A program made the translations under genes and the position numbers. From the NCBI RefSeq assembly GCF_001426945.1, contig NZ_LMFS01000001.1:413412-477411 (forward strand): a stretch of 64,000 nt of DNA, read 5' to 3'. Shown in pieces: positions 53,328-61,311 of this stretch (positions are counted from its first letter, which is position 1; the number at the start of each line of letters is the position of its first letter). Under the pieces are notes generated by a model. That model saw only the letters and a program-made list of their open reading frames with translations, was not told the DNA's origin and searched no databases. This DNA is from Pseudolabrys sp. Root1462. GTDB lineage: Bacteria > Pseudomonadota > Alphaproteobacteria > Rhizobiales > Xanthobacteraceae.

Positions 53328-53966
53328 ATGAATGTCACGACCGCGATGCCGGCCGTTCCCAGGCCGGCGCCCGAATTGATCGAGGCGTTTCGGGGCGCAT
53401 CGACATCCATCATCAGCGACAATCTGGCTCGCCTGCCGGGCGCCGTCGGGCTGCGGCCTTTCCACAAAGGCGGCCCGCTGGTCGGCGTCGCCGTCACCGT
53501 GCGTACGCGGCCGGGCGACAACCTCGCTATCCATATGGCGCTCGAGCTGGTCGGGCCGGGCGATGTCATCGTCGTCGATGGCGGCGGTGACGAGAGCCGT
53601 GCGCTCATCGGCGAGATCATGCTCAACATCGCCAAGTATCGCGGTGCGGCGGGCTACGTCATTGATGGCGCCGTGCGTGACGCCGGCGCGCTGGCCGAGT
53701 CCGATTTCCCGATCTACGCGCGTGCCGCGATCCACCGCGGCCCCTATAAGAGCGGCCCGGGTGAAATCAATGTGCCCGTCTCGATCGGCGGCTCGGTGAT
53801 CACGCCGGGCGATATCGTGGTCGGCGACGAGGACGGCGTCGTGGCGTTTCCGCAGGCCATCGCGCCATCGCTGCTCGAAGCGGTCCGCGCTCAGATCAAG
53901 CGTGAGGCCGATATCCTTCTTTCTATCCGCGAAGGCCGCTATCAGGGCAGCTACGGAAAATCGTGA
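53328..53966 (+). CDS. RraA-family protein, 4-hydroxy-4-methyl-2-oxoglutarate aldolase-like
   Basis: The 212-residue product has the RraA/HMG aldolase fold: the central block GEIMLNIAKYRGAAGYVIDG, then AVRD with the catalytic Arg-Asp, and a C-terminal VIVGDEDGVVAFPQ-like region (IVVGDEDGVVAFP). In protocatechuate 4,5-cleavage pathways such enzymes release pyruvate from 4-hydroxy-4-methyl-2-oxoglutarate or its close analogue; RNase E inhibitor RraA is the other branch. The protein here keeps the aldolase-type motifs. It lies apart from the aromatic cluster at 24-35 kb and convergent with a cupin gene. Confidence 0.85.
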   Translation: MNVTTAMPAVPRPAPELIEAFRGASTSIISDNLARLPGAVGLRPFHKGGPLVGVAVTVRTRPGDNLAIHMALELVGPGDVIVVDGGGDESRALIGEIMLNIAKYRGAAGYVIDGAVRDAGALAESDFPIYARAAIHRGPYKSGPGEINVPVSIGGSVITPGDIVVGDEDGVVAFPQAIAPSLLEAVRAQIKREADILLSIREGRYQGSYGKS

Positions 53967-54009
53967 GCGCGTCAGAGCCGGGGGCGCCGAACGAACCGCC
54001 GGACGGCCG

Positions 54010-54423
54010 CTACCCCTTGGCTTCAGTCTTCGCGGCGTACTGCTGATCCGTGACTTTCTCCATCCAGGTCACTGTGTTGCCGTCGAGCGCCTCCTGAATG
54101 GCGATGTGGCTCATGGCGGCGGTCGCGGTGGCGCCATGCCAGTGCTTTTCATCCGGCGGAAACCAGACCACGTCGCCCGGGCGGATCTCTTCGATCGGAC
54201 CACCCTCGCGCTGGGCCCAGCCGAGGCCCGAGGTGACGATCAGCGTCTGGCCAAGCGGATGGGTGTGCCACGCGGTGCGGGCGCCCGGCTCGAAGGTGAC
54301 ATGGGCGCCGCGCACCCGCGCCGGCACCGCGGCTTCGAGCAACGGATCGATCCGGACGCTGCCGGTAAAATAGTCCGTGGGGCCCTTGCCGGATGGCCGC
54401 GAGCCGCTCCGCTTGATGTCCAT
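54010..54423 (-). CDS. Cupin-domain protein, mandelonitrile-lyase-like/quercetinase-like
   Basis: The 137-residue single cupin has motif 1 [20 protein letters not shown] (HTH histidines) and motif 2 [19 protein letters not shown]. It matches small cupins annotated as quercetinase-like or of the manganese-dependent hydroxynitrile lyase type. The upstream part [19 protein letters not shown] is usual. No substrate can be assigned. It is followed 43 bases later by the convergent RraA gene and is preceded by a short secreted-protein gene on the same strand, 20 bases away. Confidence 0.83.
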   Translation of the reverse strand: MDIKRSGSRPSGKGPTDYFTGSVRIDPLLEAAVPARVRGAHVTFEPGARTAWHTHPLGQTLIVTSGLGWAQREGGPIEEIRPGDVVWFPPDEKHWHGATATAAMSHIAIQEALDGNTVTWMEKVTDQQYAAKTEAKG

Positions 54424-54443
54424 TCGATGGATCCTTTCGTCGT

Positions 54444-54698
54444 TCAGTCGGTCTTGTGCGCGCGGCGCGCAACGCGCTTTGGTTTTGCCGCTGCGGCTTT
54501 CTCTTCTTTCTTGTCATCGAAAACCCGCGACAGGCCGCAGGTCATAGCCTCTTTCTGTGTCAGTTCCCGCTTCTCGGTGGCCGCGACATAGATCGCGGCG
54601 CCAAAGATCCCCAGGACGCAAACCTGCGCCGAGGCCGTCGCCGTCATGGCAATAAGGCCAAAGGCCGCAAGCGCGGCCCGCAAAAGTGTCCGTTTCAT
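54444..54698 (-). CDS. Small secreted hypothetical protein
   Basis: The 84-residue product has a signal peptide ([20 protein letters not shown], cut near ASA-QVC), a short hydrophobic stretch with one cysteine, the core [20 protein letters not shown] and a lysine/alanine-rich tail ([20 protein letters not shown]). Two cysteines in the mature part could form a disulfide. I cannot name its family. An upstream frame start at 54740 adds 14 residues of no signal-peptide character. It is close to the cupin gene but its function is unknown. Confidence 0.65.
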   Translation of the reverse strand: MKRTLLRAALAAFGLIAMTATASAQVCVLGIFGAAIYVAATEKRELTQKEAMTCGLSRVFDDKKEEKAAAAKPKRVARRAHKTD

Positions 54699-54934
54699 CG
54701 TCGCCCCCCATAGTCTCAGCCGACGTAACAGTTTCACCATTCAAAGCGGGTTGGAAGGGGCTTGCGGCGTGACCGGACGGCGTGGCGCTGGTGCAATTTT
54801 ATGACGAAGGCGCGCGGCGTCTTGGCGCAGGGTGGTGCAGCGTCTCCGTCCTTGCCCACAGCCGAATCGCCTATAAATCCTGCGCTCGCCAGCCGACGGC
54901 GTCCCGCCGCACGGCCACCAAAGGTTATCCCGCC

Positions 54935-55516
54935 ATGTCGATGTCAGCCGACGTCCCCACCCCGCCCCCGGAGCTCGCCGGCCGACTCCGGCCGCTGCCG
55001 CAGCTCATCTTTTCGTCGCGCTGGCTGCAATTGCCGCTCTATCTCGGCCTGATCGTGGCGCAGGGCGTCTATGTCATTCTGTTTCTGAAGGAGCTCTGGC
55101 ACCTCGTACTTGGCGCCATGAGTTTTACCGAGCAGGAGATCATGCTGGTGGTGCTCGGTTTGATCGACGTGGTCATGATCTCGAATCTGCTGATCATGGT
55201 CATCGTCGGCGGCTACGAGACCTTCGTGTCCCGCCTCGAGCTTGAACGGCACCCGGACCAGCCGGAGTGGCTCAGCCACGTCAATGCCAGCGTGCTGAAG
55301 ATCAAGCTGGCGATGGCGATCATCGGCATTTCGTCGATCCACCTGCTGCGTACTTTTATCTATGCGGGGCAGCTCGGGCAGTCGGGCTCGTCGCTGACCG
55401 AAACCGGCGTGATGTGGCAGGCGATCATTCACGCGCTGTTCGTGTTCTCGGCGGTCGGCATCGCCTATGTCGAGAAGATCGGCCAGACACCGGACACCAA
55501 GGGCGCTCATCACTGA
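54935..55516 (+). CDS. YqhA/UPF0114-family inner-membrane protein
   Basis: The 193-residue protein has four hydrophobic segments and the UPF0114 pattern: [15 protein letters not shown]-type start ([20 protein letters not shown]), [34 protein letters not shown] and [20 protein letters not shown]. Family function is unknown. A longer frame from 54782 lacks membrane-protein character; ATG 54935 with AAGG upstream is preferred. It ends before a strong terminator shared with the convergent FMN reductase gene. Confidence 0.87.
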   Translation: MSMSADVPTPPPELAGRLRPLPQLIFSSRWLQLPLYLGLIVAQGVYVILFLKELWHLVLGAMSFTEQEIMLVVLGLIDVVMISNLLIMVIVGGYETFVSRLELERHPDQPEWLSHVNASVLKIKLAMAIIGISSIHLLRTFIYAGQLGQSGSSLTETGVMWQAIIHALFVFSAVGIAYVEKIGQTPDTKGAHH

Positions 55517-55538
55517 GTCTGGCCGTGGCTAAGCCAAT

Positions 55539-55578
55539 AAAACGCCCGCTCGCAACCGCGAGCGGGCGTTTTGTTTTG
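55539..55578. terminator. Bidirectional intrinsic terminator
   Basis: A perfect 15-bp stem (55539-55553 with 55558-55572) with a 4-base loop is flanked by A-rich bases on the left and T-rich bases on the right, so it can stop transcription on both strands. It serves the YqhA-like gene (plus) and the FMN reductase gene (minus), whose stops lie at 55516 and 55595. Confidence 0.92.
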
Positions 55579-55594
55579 AGGATGAGAGCGCAGT

Positions 55595-56161
55595 CTATTT
55601 CTGACGCAACGACGCCAAGGCCGACGACCACTTTGCCAGTTCGTCGACCATGTTCTTGACGCTCAGATCGATCAGCTCGTTCGACTTGAACACGCCATGC
55701 TCGATCTGCTTGCCGGCAAACGGGAGCGGCACGCCCTCGGGCAACGGCATCATCTTAAGGGCGGTCAGCATGAGCTTGAGTGCCTGGGCCGATCGCAGGC
55801 CGCCCGAGACGCCGCCATAGCTGACGAGGCCGGCCGCCTTGTAGTGCCATTCCTTGGAAAGGTAGGTGAGGGCATTGATCAGCGAAGCCGGCGGGAAATA
55901 GTCGTATTCCGGCGTCACAAAGACGTAGGCATCGGCGGCGTCCACGATCTTCGACCACTTCTTGGTGTGTTCGTGCTGGTAGTCCTGCATGAGGGGATGT
56001 TTCGGTTCGTCGAAGACCGGCAGATTGATCTCGGCGAGGTCGACCAGCGTCGGCGCGAAGCGCGCGTCCTTGACAACGGTTTCGTTGAACCACTGCGCGA
56101 TGGGCAGGCCGATGCGGCCGGGACGGGTTGAGCCGACGATGATGCTGAGTTTGATAGCCAC
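55595..56161 (-). CDS. NADPH-dependent FMN reductase
   Basis: The 188-residue product belongs to the NADPH-dependent FMN reductase/azoreductase group with a flavodoxin fold. The FMN loop is IIVGSTRPGRIG, and the second motif VFVTPEYDYFPPASLINALT contacts the flavin. It could reduce FMN, quinones, azo dyes or chromate; the true substrate is not evident. It converges on the YqhA-like gene and is divergent from the lytic transglycosylase gene, about 200 bases away. Confidence 0.88.
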   Translation of the reverse strand: MAIKLSIIVGSTRPGRIGLPIAQWFNETVVKDARFAPTLVDLAEINLPVFDEPKHPLMQDYQHEHTKKWSKIVDAADAYVFVTPEYDYFPPASLINALTYLSKEWHYKAAGLVSYGGVSGGLRSAQALKLMLTALKMMPLPEGVPLPFAGKQIEHGVFKSNELIDLSVKNMVDELAKWSSALASLRQK

Positions 56162-56358
56162 AAGACACCTGTGAGACGATGAGGGGACAGGTGCTGACTA
56201 AACGTCGCCGACGATGCCGTTCAAGGCACAAGATTGATACCGGTCAAACTTAGAGCGAAGTGGTGTGCGCAGAAGGCGGCGGCGTTAATGTCGAATTTAC
56301 CGGCCACCATCCGTTCTCCGATTCGCGGATGTTCCTCGAACGTTCGAAAGTATCCCCG

Positions 56359-57594
56359 ATGCTGTGTCGGCTTCGCCAGTGCAAACCACATCTAGCGGCT
56401 TTGGCGCTGGCCCTTGCGTTCGCGCTGCCGAATCGGGCCTTCGCCGATTCGGCGTTTGAGCGTTTTCTCGAAACAATGTGGCCGCGCGCGCAAAATTTAG
56501 GCGTGACAAGGCCGGTGTTCGACGCGGCGATCAAAGGGCTGACGCCGGATCTGTCGCTGCCCGATCTCGAAATCGCCGGCCAGCCGGAAAAGCCGCCGCC
56601 GGGGCAGCCTGAGTTTGTGCAGACGCCCTCGCAATACTTGCGCGAGAAGAGCTTCGATCGGCTGGCGGCGCGCGGTCAGCAGTTGCAGGCGCAATATCGC
56701 GACACCCTCGACCGCATTGAAAAGGAGATCGGCGTCCCCGGCAATGTCGTGCTGGCGATCTGGGCCCGGGAAACCGATTACGGCTCCTACAAGCTGCCGC
56801 ATGATGGCATTCGCGTGCTGGCCACGCAGGCCTACACCGGCCGGCGCAAGGCCATGTACCAGAACGAATTCGCCTATGCGCTGAAGATGTTGCAGGACGG
56901 CGTGCCGCGCTCGGACATGCGCTCGTCCTGGGGCGGCGCGCTCGGCCTCACACAATTCCTGCCGTCGGATTACTATCGCTATGCCGTCGATTTCGACCGT
57001 AACGGCCGTGTCGACATCTTCCATTCGGTGCCGGACGCGCTGGCCTCGGCGGCCAAACAGCTGGCCGGCCGCGGCTGGCAGCGCGGCGAACGCTGGGCTT
57101 ATGAAGTACGCGCGCCCGAGAATGGCGATTGCTCGATGGGTGTGCCCGAGGTGAAAGCGCCGATCGGCGAGTGGGTGCGGCGTGGCTACCTCCTCATTCC
57201 GCCACGCAAGATGACACAAGAGGCGCTGGCGACGCCGGCATCGCTGTTGCAGCCGGAGGGCTCGTATGGGCCGTCATTCCTGACATCGAAGAATTACTTC
57301 GTCATCAAGGACTACAATTTCTCGGACCTTTATGTGTTGTTCGTCGGCCATCTGTCCGACCGCATTGCCGGCGCCAAATCGTTCGTCACACCATGGAGCA
57401 AGAGCGAGCAGCTCAAGACCAAAGAGGTCGAGGCGATGCAGCAGCGGCTGACCGATCTGGGATTTTACAAAGACAAGATCGACGGCAAGGCCGGCATGCT
57501 GACGCGGGCTGCGGTCGGGCACTATCAGAAGCGGAACGGCCTGAAGGTGGACTGCTGGCCAACCTCGGCGGTGCTGCGCCACATGCAGCGCTGA
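56359..57594 (+). CDS. Lytic murein transglycosylase (MltB-type) with peptidoglycan-binding domain
   Basis: The protein (411 residues) has a signal peptide (MLCRLRQCKPHLAALALALA, cut near FADS), an MltB-like GH103 domain with the catalytic Glu in VLAIWARETDYGSY, the GALGLTQFLPSDYY motif, and a C-terminal PG_binding_1 domain (QQRLTDLGFYKDKIDGKAGM). It cleaves the glycan strand with formation of 1,6-anhydro-MurNAc in the periplasm. The start is uncertain: 56260 and 56329 are in frame as well, but 56359 gives the best signal peptide. A large hairpin follows the stop. Confidence 0.88.
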   Translation: MLCRLRQCKPHLAALALALAFALPNRAFADSAFERFLETMWPRAQNLGVTRPVFDAAIKGLTPDLSLPDLEIAGQPEKPPPGQPEFVQTPSQYLREKSFDRLAARGQQLQAQYRDTLDRIEKEIGVPGNVVLAIWARETDYGSYKLPHDGIRVLATQAYTGRRKAMYQNEFAYALKMLQDGVPRSDMRSSWGGALGLTQFLPSDYYRYAVDFDRNGRVDIFHSVPDALASAAKQLAGRGWQRGERWAYEVRAPENGDCSMGVPEVKAPIGEWVRRGYLLIPPRKMTQEALATPASLLQPEGSYGPSFLTSKNYFVIKDYNFSDLYVLFVGHLSDRIAGAKSFVTPWSKSEQLKTKEVEAMQQRLTDLGFYKDKIDGKAGMLTRAAVGHYQKRNGLKVDCWPTSAVLRHMQR

Positions 57595-57611
57595 AGAACG
57601 CCGAAGGAAAA

Positions 57612-57660
57612 CCTCGAAGGGGGCGGCCGGAGGTTCAGGGCCGCCGCCCTTCCTTCGAGG
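57612..57660 (+). terminator. Long hairpin after the transglycosylase gene
   Basis: A long imperfect stem-loop pairs CCTCGAAGG (57612-57620) with CCTTCGAGG (57652-57660) and continues inward with GC-rich GGGCGGCC/GGCCGCCGCCC arms. It sits 18 bases after the stop. A short T-tract on its right (CGTCTTTACC) is weak, so termination may be partly dependent on Rho. Confidence 0.65.
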
Positions 57661-57712
57661 ATCGTCTTTACCGGCATCCGGGATGGTGACACCGGACGCC
57701 AGCCATTTTCAT

Positions 57713-58033
57713 TTAGTCGCAAACTTCGACGCGACGATGGCGCCAGCCATAACCGTCCCAGAAACGTTGGCGCTCGATGTGGCAGGCCGGGCCTTCGTAA
57801 TACTCGCGTTCCGGTTCCACATAGACGGGGGCCGGGGCCGGACCGTAATAGGCCGGCGGGGGAACCTCGTAGGCGCGCGGACCGGCGATGGCCGAGCCGA
57901 TGATCGCGCCGGCGGCGAGACCGCCGACGACGCCGGCGGCGACGCCGCAGCCGTGGCAGCGGGCATCGGCGGTGGTCGGCAGCGCGGCGACCGACAAAGC
58001 CGCCGCGGTCAGAGCGATGACCTTGAAGTTCAT
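57713..58033 (-). CDS. Small secreted protein with WDGYGWRxRRV-VC tail (paralogue A)
   Basis: The 106-residue product has a signal peptide (NFKVIALTAAALSVAALPTT), a glycine-rich membrane-like stretch (AAGVVGGLAAGAIIGSAIAG), a proline/tyrosine-rich linker, and a C-terminal motif CHIERQRFWDGYGWRHRRVE. AAAGG lies 9 bases before ATG 58033; an in-frame ATG at 58042 is directly next to it and is rejected. It is clearly related to the protein at 58262-58585. Function is unknown; secretion or anchoring in the envelope is inferred. Confidence 0.75.
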   Translation of the reverse strand: MNFKVIALTAAALSVAALPTTADARCHGCGVAAGVVGGLAAGAIIGSAIAGPRAYEVPPPAYYGPAPAPVYVEPEREYYEGPACHIERQRFWDGYGWRHRRVEVCD

Positions 58034-58202
58034 GGAACTCATCCTTTCAGGCCGAAGCCTTATTCACAGAAACTGGGCGGAGTGTGCCCCGGGTTGGTTA
58101 CGCGAGCCTTAAGGGCGACAAAGCGTCAGCCTCGCAATCGGTGGATACTGGATACGTCGCCATCGGAGTTGCGGCTGTGACCCAAATCACAAATCTGGGC
58201 GA

Positions 58203-58236
58203 TAAAAAGCCCGGTTCCACATCGGGACCGGGCTTT
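58203..58236 (-). terminator. Intrinsic terminator of paralogue B
   Basis: The stem AAAGCCCGG (58206-58214) pairs with CCGGGCTTT (58228-58236), extended by inner pairs, and the minus-strand side ends in CTTTTTATC. It terminates the gene read from 58585 to 58262 and separates it from paralogue A. Confidence 0.82.
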
Positions 58237-58261
58237 CCATTATTCGAAGGCGATGGAGGGT

Positions 58262-58585
58262 CTAGTTACAGACCCGAACGCGGCGCAGACGCCAGCCATA
58301 GCCGTCCCAGATCCGCTCGCGGCGCCACCAGCAGTGCGGGCCGTAGTAAACCGGGCCTGGGCCATAGTAGGCCGGGCCGGGGCCGTAGGCGTAAGCCGGG
58401 CCGCCGTAGTAGCCGTAGCCGTTCGACGCGATGCCGCCGATGATGGCGCCGGCGGCGAGGCCGCCGATGATACCAGCGGCGATGCGACCGCCGCGGGCCT
58501 CAGCCGGCTGCGGCGCCGCAACCACGGCGAGGGTGAGAGTTGCGGCAGCGGCGAGCGCTGTCAGGGTCTTTCCGATACGGGTCAT
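58262..58585 (-). CDS. Small secreted protein with WDGYGWRxRRV-VC tail (paralogue B)
   Basis: The 107-residue product parallels the protein encoded next to it: signal peptide (MTRIGKTLTALAAAATLTLA, cut near AEA-RGG), the stretch IAAGIIGGLAAGAIIGGIAS, a tyrosine/glycine/proline-rich linker, and the C-terminal motif CWWRRERIWDGYGWRLRRV with a final cysteine. The shared glycine-rich segment and tail show tandem duplication. No known domain is recognised. It has its own terminator and its own upstream region, so each copy is transcribed separately. Confidence 0.75.
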   Translation of the reverse strand: MTRIGKTLTALAAAATLTLAVVAAPQPAEARGGRIAAGIIGGLAAGAIIGGIASNGYGYYGGPAYAYGPGPAYYGPGPVYYGPHCWWRRERIWDGYGWRLRRVRVCN

Positions 58586-58814
58586 CGCGCACCTCCTGGG
58601 TTCGCCGATTGTGTGGGCCTTATCAATTCAACGGGCCGTTCGCAGATTTCCTGCGGCATGATCACACACTGTTAACGTTGAGCGTGATCGTGAGGTTCCT
58701 GCTTGCGGGCTGAACGCAACGTGAATGCGAGCGACCGGAATCAAAGGGTTTTTTGCATCTTCCGGCTCGGATTGCGGAGAAATCGTGGCGAAGCGATCGC
58801 GCTGGCTTCTGACG

Positions 58815-59639
58815 TCAGCCGGCGAGGCGGCTGAGCACGCGCTGAAGAATAGTCTTCGACGCAGGTGACGGCGGGGGCGGCGCAACGCGATCCGGCAATG
58901 GCGCAGCGGCGGCCGGCGTCGCCGCCTGCAGGCGCATGCTGGCGTCCCGCGGCTTGCCTTTGGCTTTGCCTTTGCCGCGACTTTTGCCTCTGCCTTTGCG
59001 TGCAGCCTTGTCTTTGCCGGGCTTGCGTTTGCCGGCCTTGTTCTTGCCGCTCTTGCCGCCCTTGCCGCTCTTGCCGCCTTTGGCCTTGCTGGTCTTGACC
59101 GACTTGAGCTTGGGCTTCTTGCTGAGCCTGGCAACGGCGCCGGATTTCTTCGGCACCGGCTTGCCGACCGCGCGATGCTTGGTGCCTTGTTTGATATTGT
59201 GCTTGGCCTTGCGCTTGGCGGCGCGGCGTTTGTGCTTGGCGACGGCGCGCGCCGCGGCGTGACGCAGGAACAGCTTCTCCAGCGGGTAGCTCAGACGCCG
59301 GATCGCCGCCTTCAGCGGCAGCCATTCGACGGCGACGATATCCGTCATCAATTCGTAGCTCGGGTCCTTCTCGGCCTCCATGCGCCAGAACTGCACGACC
59401 TTGGGCCGCCCGCCGGCGCGATAAGTAATAGCGCCGAGATATTCGTGGATGGCGACACGATGGCCGGTCTCTTCGACGACTTCGCGCCGCGCGCCGGTCA
59501 TCGGGTTCTCGTCACGCTTGAGCTTCCCACGCGGCAGCACCCAGGCATCGTCCTTGGCGCGCTGCACAACGGCAATCAGACCGCGGCCGCCTTTGCGCAC
59601 CACGATGCCGCCTGCCGCTTCTATGGTCTTGCTCGCCAC
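58815..59639 (-). CDS. Nudix hydrolase with lysine-rich histone-H1-like tail
   Basis: The 274-residue product has an N-terminal Nudix domain (about 1-128) with a perfect Nudix box from Gly38 to His60 (GKLKRDENPMTGARREVVEE), so it should hydrolyse a nucleoside-diphosphate derivative. From about residue 130 to 240 it continues as a low-complexity tail rich in Lys, Arg, Gly, Ala and Ser (KGGKSGKGGKSGKNKAGKRK), then a proline/alanine stretch and a short helix ending VLSRLAG. The tail resembles histone H1-like or AlgP-like sequences and suggests nucleic-acid or polyphosphate binding. Most related hydrolases lack it or have a shorter one. Confidence 0.85.
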   Translation of the reverse strand: MASKTIEAAGGIVVRKGGRGLIAVVQRAKDDAWVLPRGKLKRDENPMTGARREVVEETGHRVAIHEYLGAITYRAGGRPKVVQFWRMEAEKDPSYELMTDIVAVEWLPLKAAIRRLSYPLEKLFLRHAAARAVAKHKRRAAKRKAKHNIKQGTKHRAVGKPVPKKSGAVARLSKKPKLKSVKTSKAKGGKSGKGGKSGKNKAGKRKPGKDKAARKGRGKSRGKGKAKGKPRDASMRLQAATPAAAAPLPDRVAPPPPSPASKTILQRVLSRLAG

Positions 59640-60157
59640 CGTTTTGTCCGCGCCGGCATGGGTTGTGAATCCGGTTTAGCAAAAATGCGCCGTTTCATCA
59701 GCGAAATATGCAGGCGGTGCCGATTGCTGTGGGCAATTCGCGCTTGGGTGGCCGCTCGACAAAGGACTGTCACATCGTGACGGCGCTTTCATCTCGCACC
59801 CGGTGCCGCCGGCGCGCGTCATCGCCATGTCGTGAGCGGCGCAGGGACGAGCAGCCGGCCAGCAGCGGCCGACGACAGGAATAATAGCTTTAGGAATGAT
59901 GTCGGACGGCGCCCTTCGGCCCGTAGCGGTGACTAGGCGCGAGTGGAGTTCCTTTCCACACGCAAAGCATGTGCAACCAAAAGTAGGTCACCTAAAAATT
60001 CATCAACCGCATTTACGAGGGGTTTACGGGACACTCGTATACCGGGTGGATCGTAGATCCACACGATTCCGGCGCGGCATTTCCACGGTGCCGTTCGGGG
60101 CTGAGCAGACGAACACCTGCAACTTCGCCACCATAGTAAACGCAACGGAGTAACTGG
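59640..60157. other. Intergenic region upstream of the Flp pilin gene
   Basis: About 518 bases without a convincing gene; a plus-strand frame at 59896-60153 looks random. The region holds the inverted repeat GTGGATC-GTA-GATCCAC at 60046-60062 and an AT-rich zone around 59970-60015, which is the likely pilin promoter area. GGAG at 60147-60150 is the pilin ribosome site. Confidence 0.4.
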
Positions 60158-60319
60158 ATGGCCAAGCTTCTGAGCTTCTTCAAGGACGAGTCAGGCGCGA
60201 CCGCGATCGAATACGGGCTGATTGCCGCGGGCATCGCGGTCGTGATCATCGCGACCATCAACACGATCGGCACCAAGATCAATACCAACCTCACCACGAT
60301 CTCGACCCAGCTCAAGTAG
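60158..60319 (+). CDS. Flp/Fap-family pilin
   Basis: The 53-residue product, too short for many gene finders, is a Flp type IVb prepilin: a short charged leader (MAKLLSFFKDESG) cut between Gly13 and Ala14, then the Flp motif ATAIEYGLIAAGIAVVII with Glu at position +5 and the adjacent Tyr. Its hydrophobic stalk ends near residue 37. Mature Flp subunits form the adhesive pilus of the Tad system. None of the tad/cpa assembly genes is in the window, so it is an isolated pilin gene. GGAG precedes the ATG by 7 bases. Confidence 0.93.
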   Translation: MAKLLSFFKDESGATAIEYGLIAAGIAVVIIATINTIGTKINTNLTTISTQLK

Positions 60320-60410
60320 CAGGGGCGAAGCAGGGGGGCCGTTTTTGAACAGGGGCGGCTCCCCTGCGGTCGGGCGCGTTTTTGGCGCGCCGCCGCCGCA
60401 TCGAGACGTT

Positions 60411-60860
60411 CTATTGCGGTCGCCACCGCATCTTGTTCACCGGAATGCCCGACACCGGATTTCGATCTTCACCGTCATCGACAAAGCCGTGCTTCCGATA
60501 GAAGGCGATCGCCCGGTCATTGTCCTTGTTGACCAAAAGGGTGAGGCCGCCGGGCGACAGGCGCTTGGCTTCGTTGATCAAGGCCTCGGCGATGCCGCCG
60601 CCCCAGCGCTCCGGCGCCACCACGATCTGATCGAGATAACCGGTTTTCCGATCGACCGTCACGAAGCCGACCAGCATGCTGTCGGTGTTGGCGAGGATGA
60701 TATCCGCGGCCGGCACCAGCTCGTTGCGCCAGCGTTCGCGCCACCACGGCACCCGGGCGTCAAAGTCGATGTGCGGATAGTGCTTGGCCCAGGTCCGACG
60801 CCATAATTCGACAGCCTCGTTCTCGTCGGCCGGCAGGTAGGGACGGAGCGTCACGATCAT
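60411..60860 (-). CDS. GNAT-family N-acetyltransferase
   Basis: The 149-residue product has a GNAT fold: VTLRPYLPADENEAVELWRR at the start, the acetyl-CoA-binding region LDQIVVAPERWGGGIAEALI and the C-terminal LVNKDNDRAIAFYRKHGFVD. The Q/RxxGxG/A pattern appears as RWGGGIA. Acceptor is unknown; small GNATs modify amines, antibiotics or proteins. It converges on the Flp pilin gene with 91 bases between and is preceded by a DUF4031 gene on the same strand. Confidence 0.88.
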   Translation of the reverse strand: MIVTLRPYLPADENEAVELWRRTWAKHYPHIDFDARVPWWRERWRNELVPAADIILANTDSMLVGFVTVDRKTGYLDQIVVAPERWGGGIAEALINEAKRLSPGGLTLLVNKDNDRAIAFYRKHGFVDDGEDRNPVSGIPVNKMRWRPQ

Positions 60861-60959
60861 GGCTCATCCTACGTCGTCATGACGATATTTGTAGCGGTCG
60901 AGCCAGTATTCGTTGTGCAGAAGAAACGTTTGGAAAGAGAACGCCTGTGAATTGGAACC

Positions 60960-61235
60960 TCAGGCTGCACGCCTGAGCTGAGCCTGCAACTGGCGCAATA
61001 TCACGATGATGGTGGTTCGGTCGGACGCCACGGCGCCGTAGCGCAAGGCGCGCTCGCGTTCGACTGCGGTCAGGTCGTAATGCGGCTTCGTCGTCTTGGG
61101 CGGGCCCTGATACGACGAGCGGTGCAGCCCCAGCTCGCGGGCGAAGCGATGCAGTTCGTCGATATCATCGGCCAGCAGGTGACACCACTTGCGGCCGGCC
61201 CAGCTCCAGATTGCGTCATCGACGTAGACGGACAT
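60960..61235 (-). CDS. DUF4031-family protein
   Basis: The 91-residue product matches DUF4031: MSVYVDDAIWSWAGRKWCHL, ADDIDELHRFARELGLHRSS and KPHYDLTAVERERALRYGAV. The conserved Asp, Trp, His and Tyr suggest an enzyme or metal site, but the family has no known function to my knowledge. It lies between the GNAT and OmpA-like genes on the same strand and probably belongs to neither operon, since gaps of about 77-99 bases separate it from both. Confidence 0.83.
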   Translation of the reverse strand: MSVYVDDAIWSWAGRKWCHLLADDIDELHRFARELGLHRSSYQGPPKTTKPHYDLTAVERERALRYGAVASDRTTIIVILRQLQAQLRRAA

Positions 61236-61311
61236 TAATCGCCTTCTATATTTCCGCCGTCATGGCTTCGCGGCGGCCCGTGATGTCCGAAAGTGATGAT
61301 GCGCCCGGATT

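Noticed and set aside
59896-60153. 85-codon frame upstream of the Flp pilin
   Set aside because: It ends just before the pilin gene, overlaps the probable promoter and has no recognisable domain or ribosome site.
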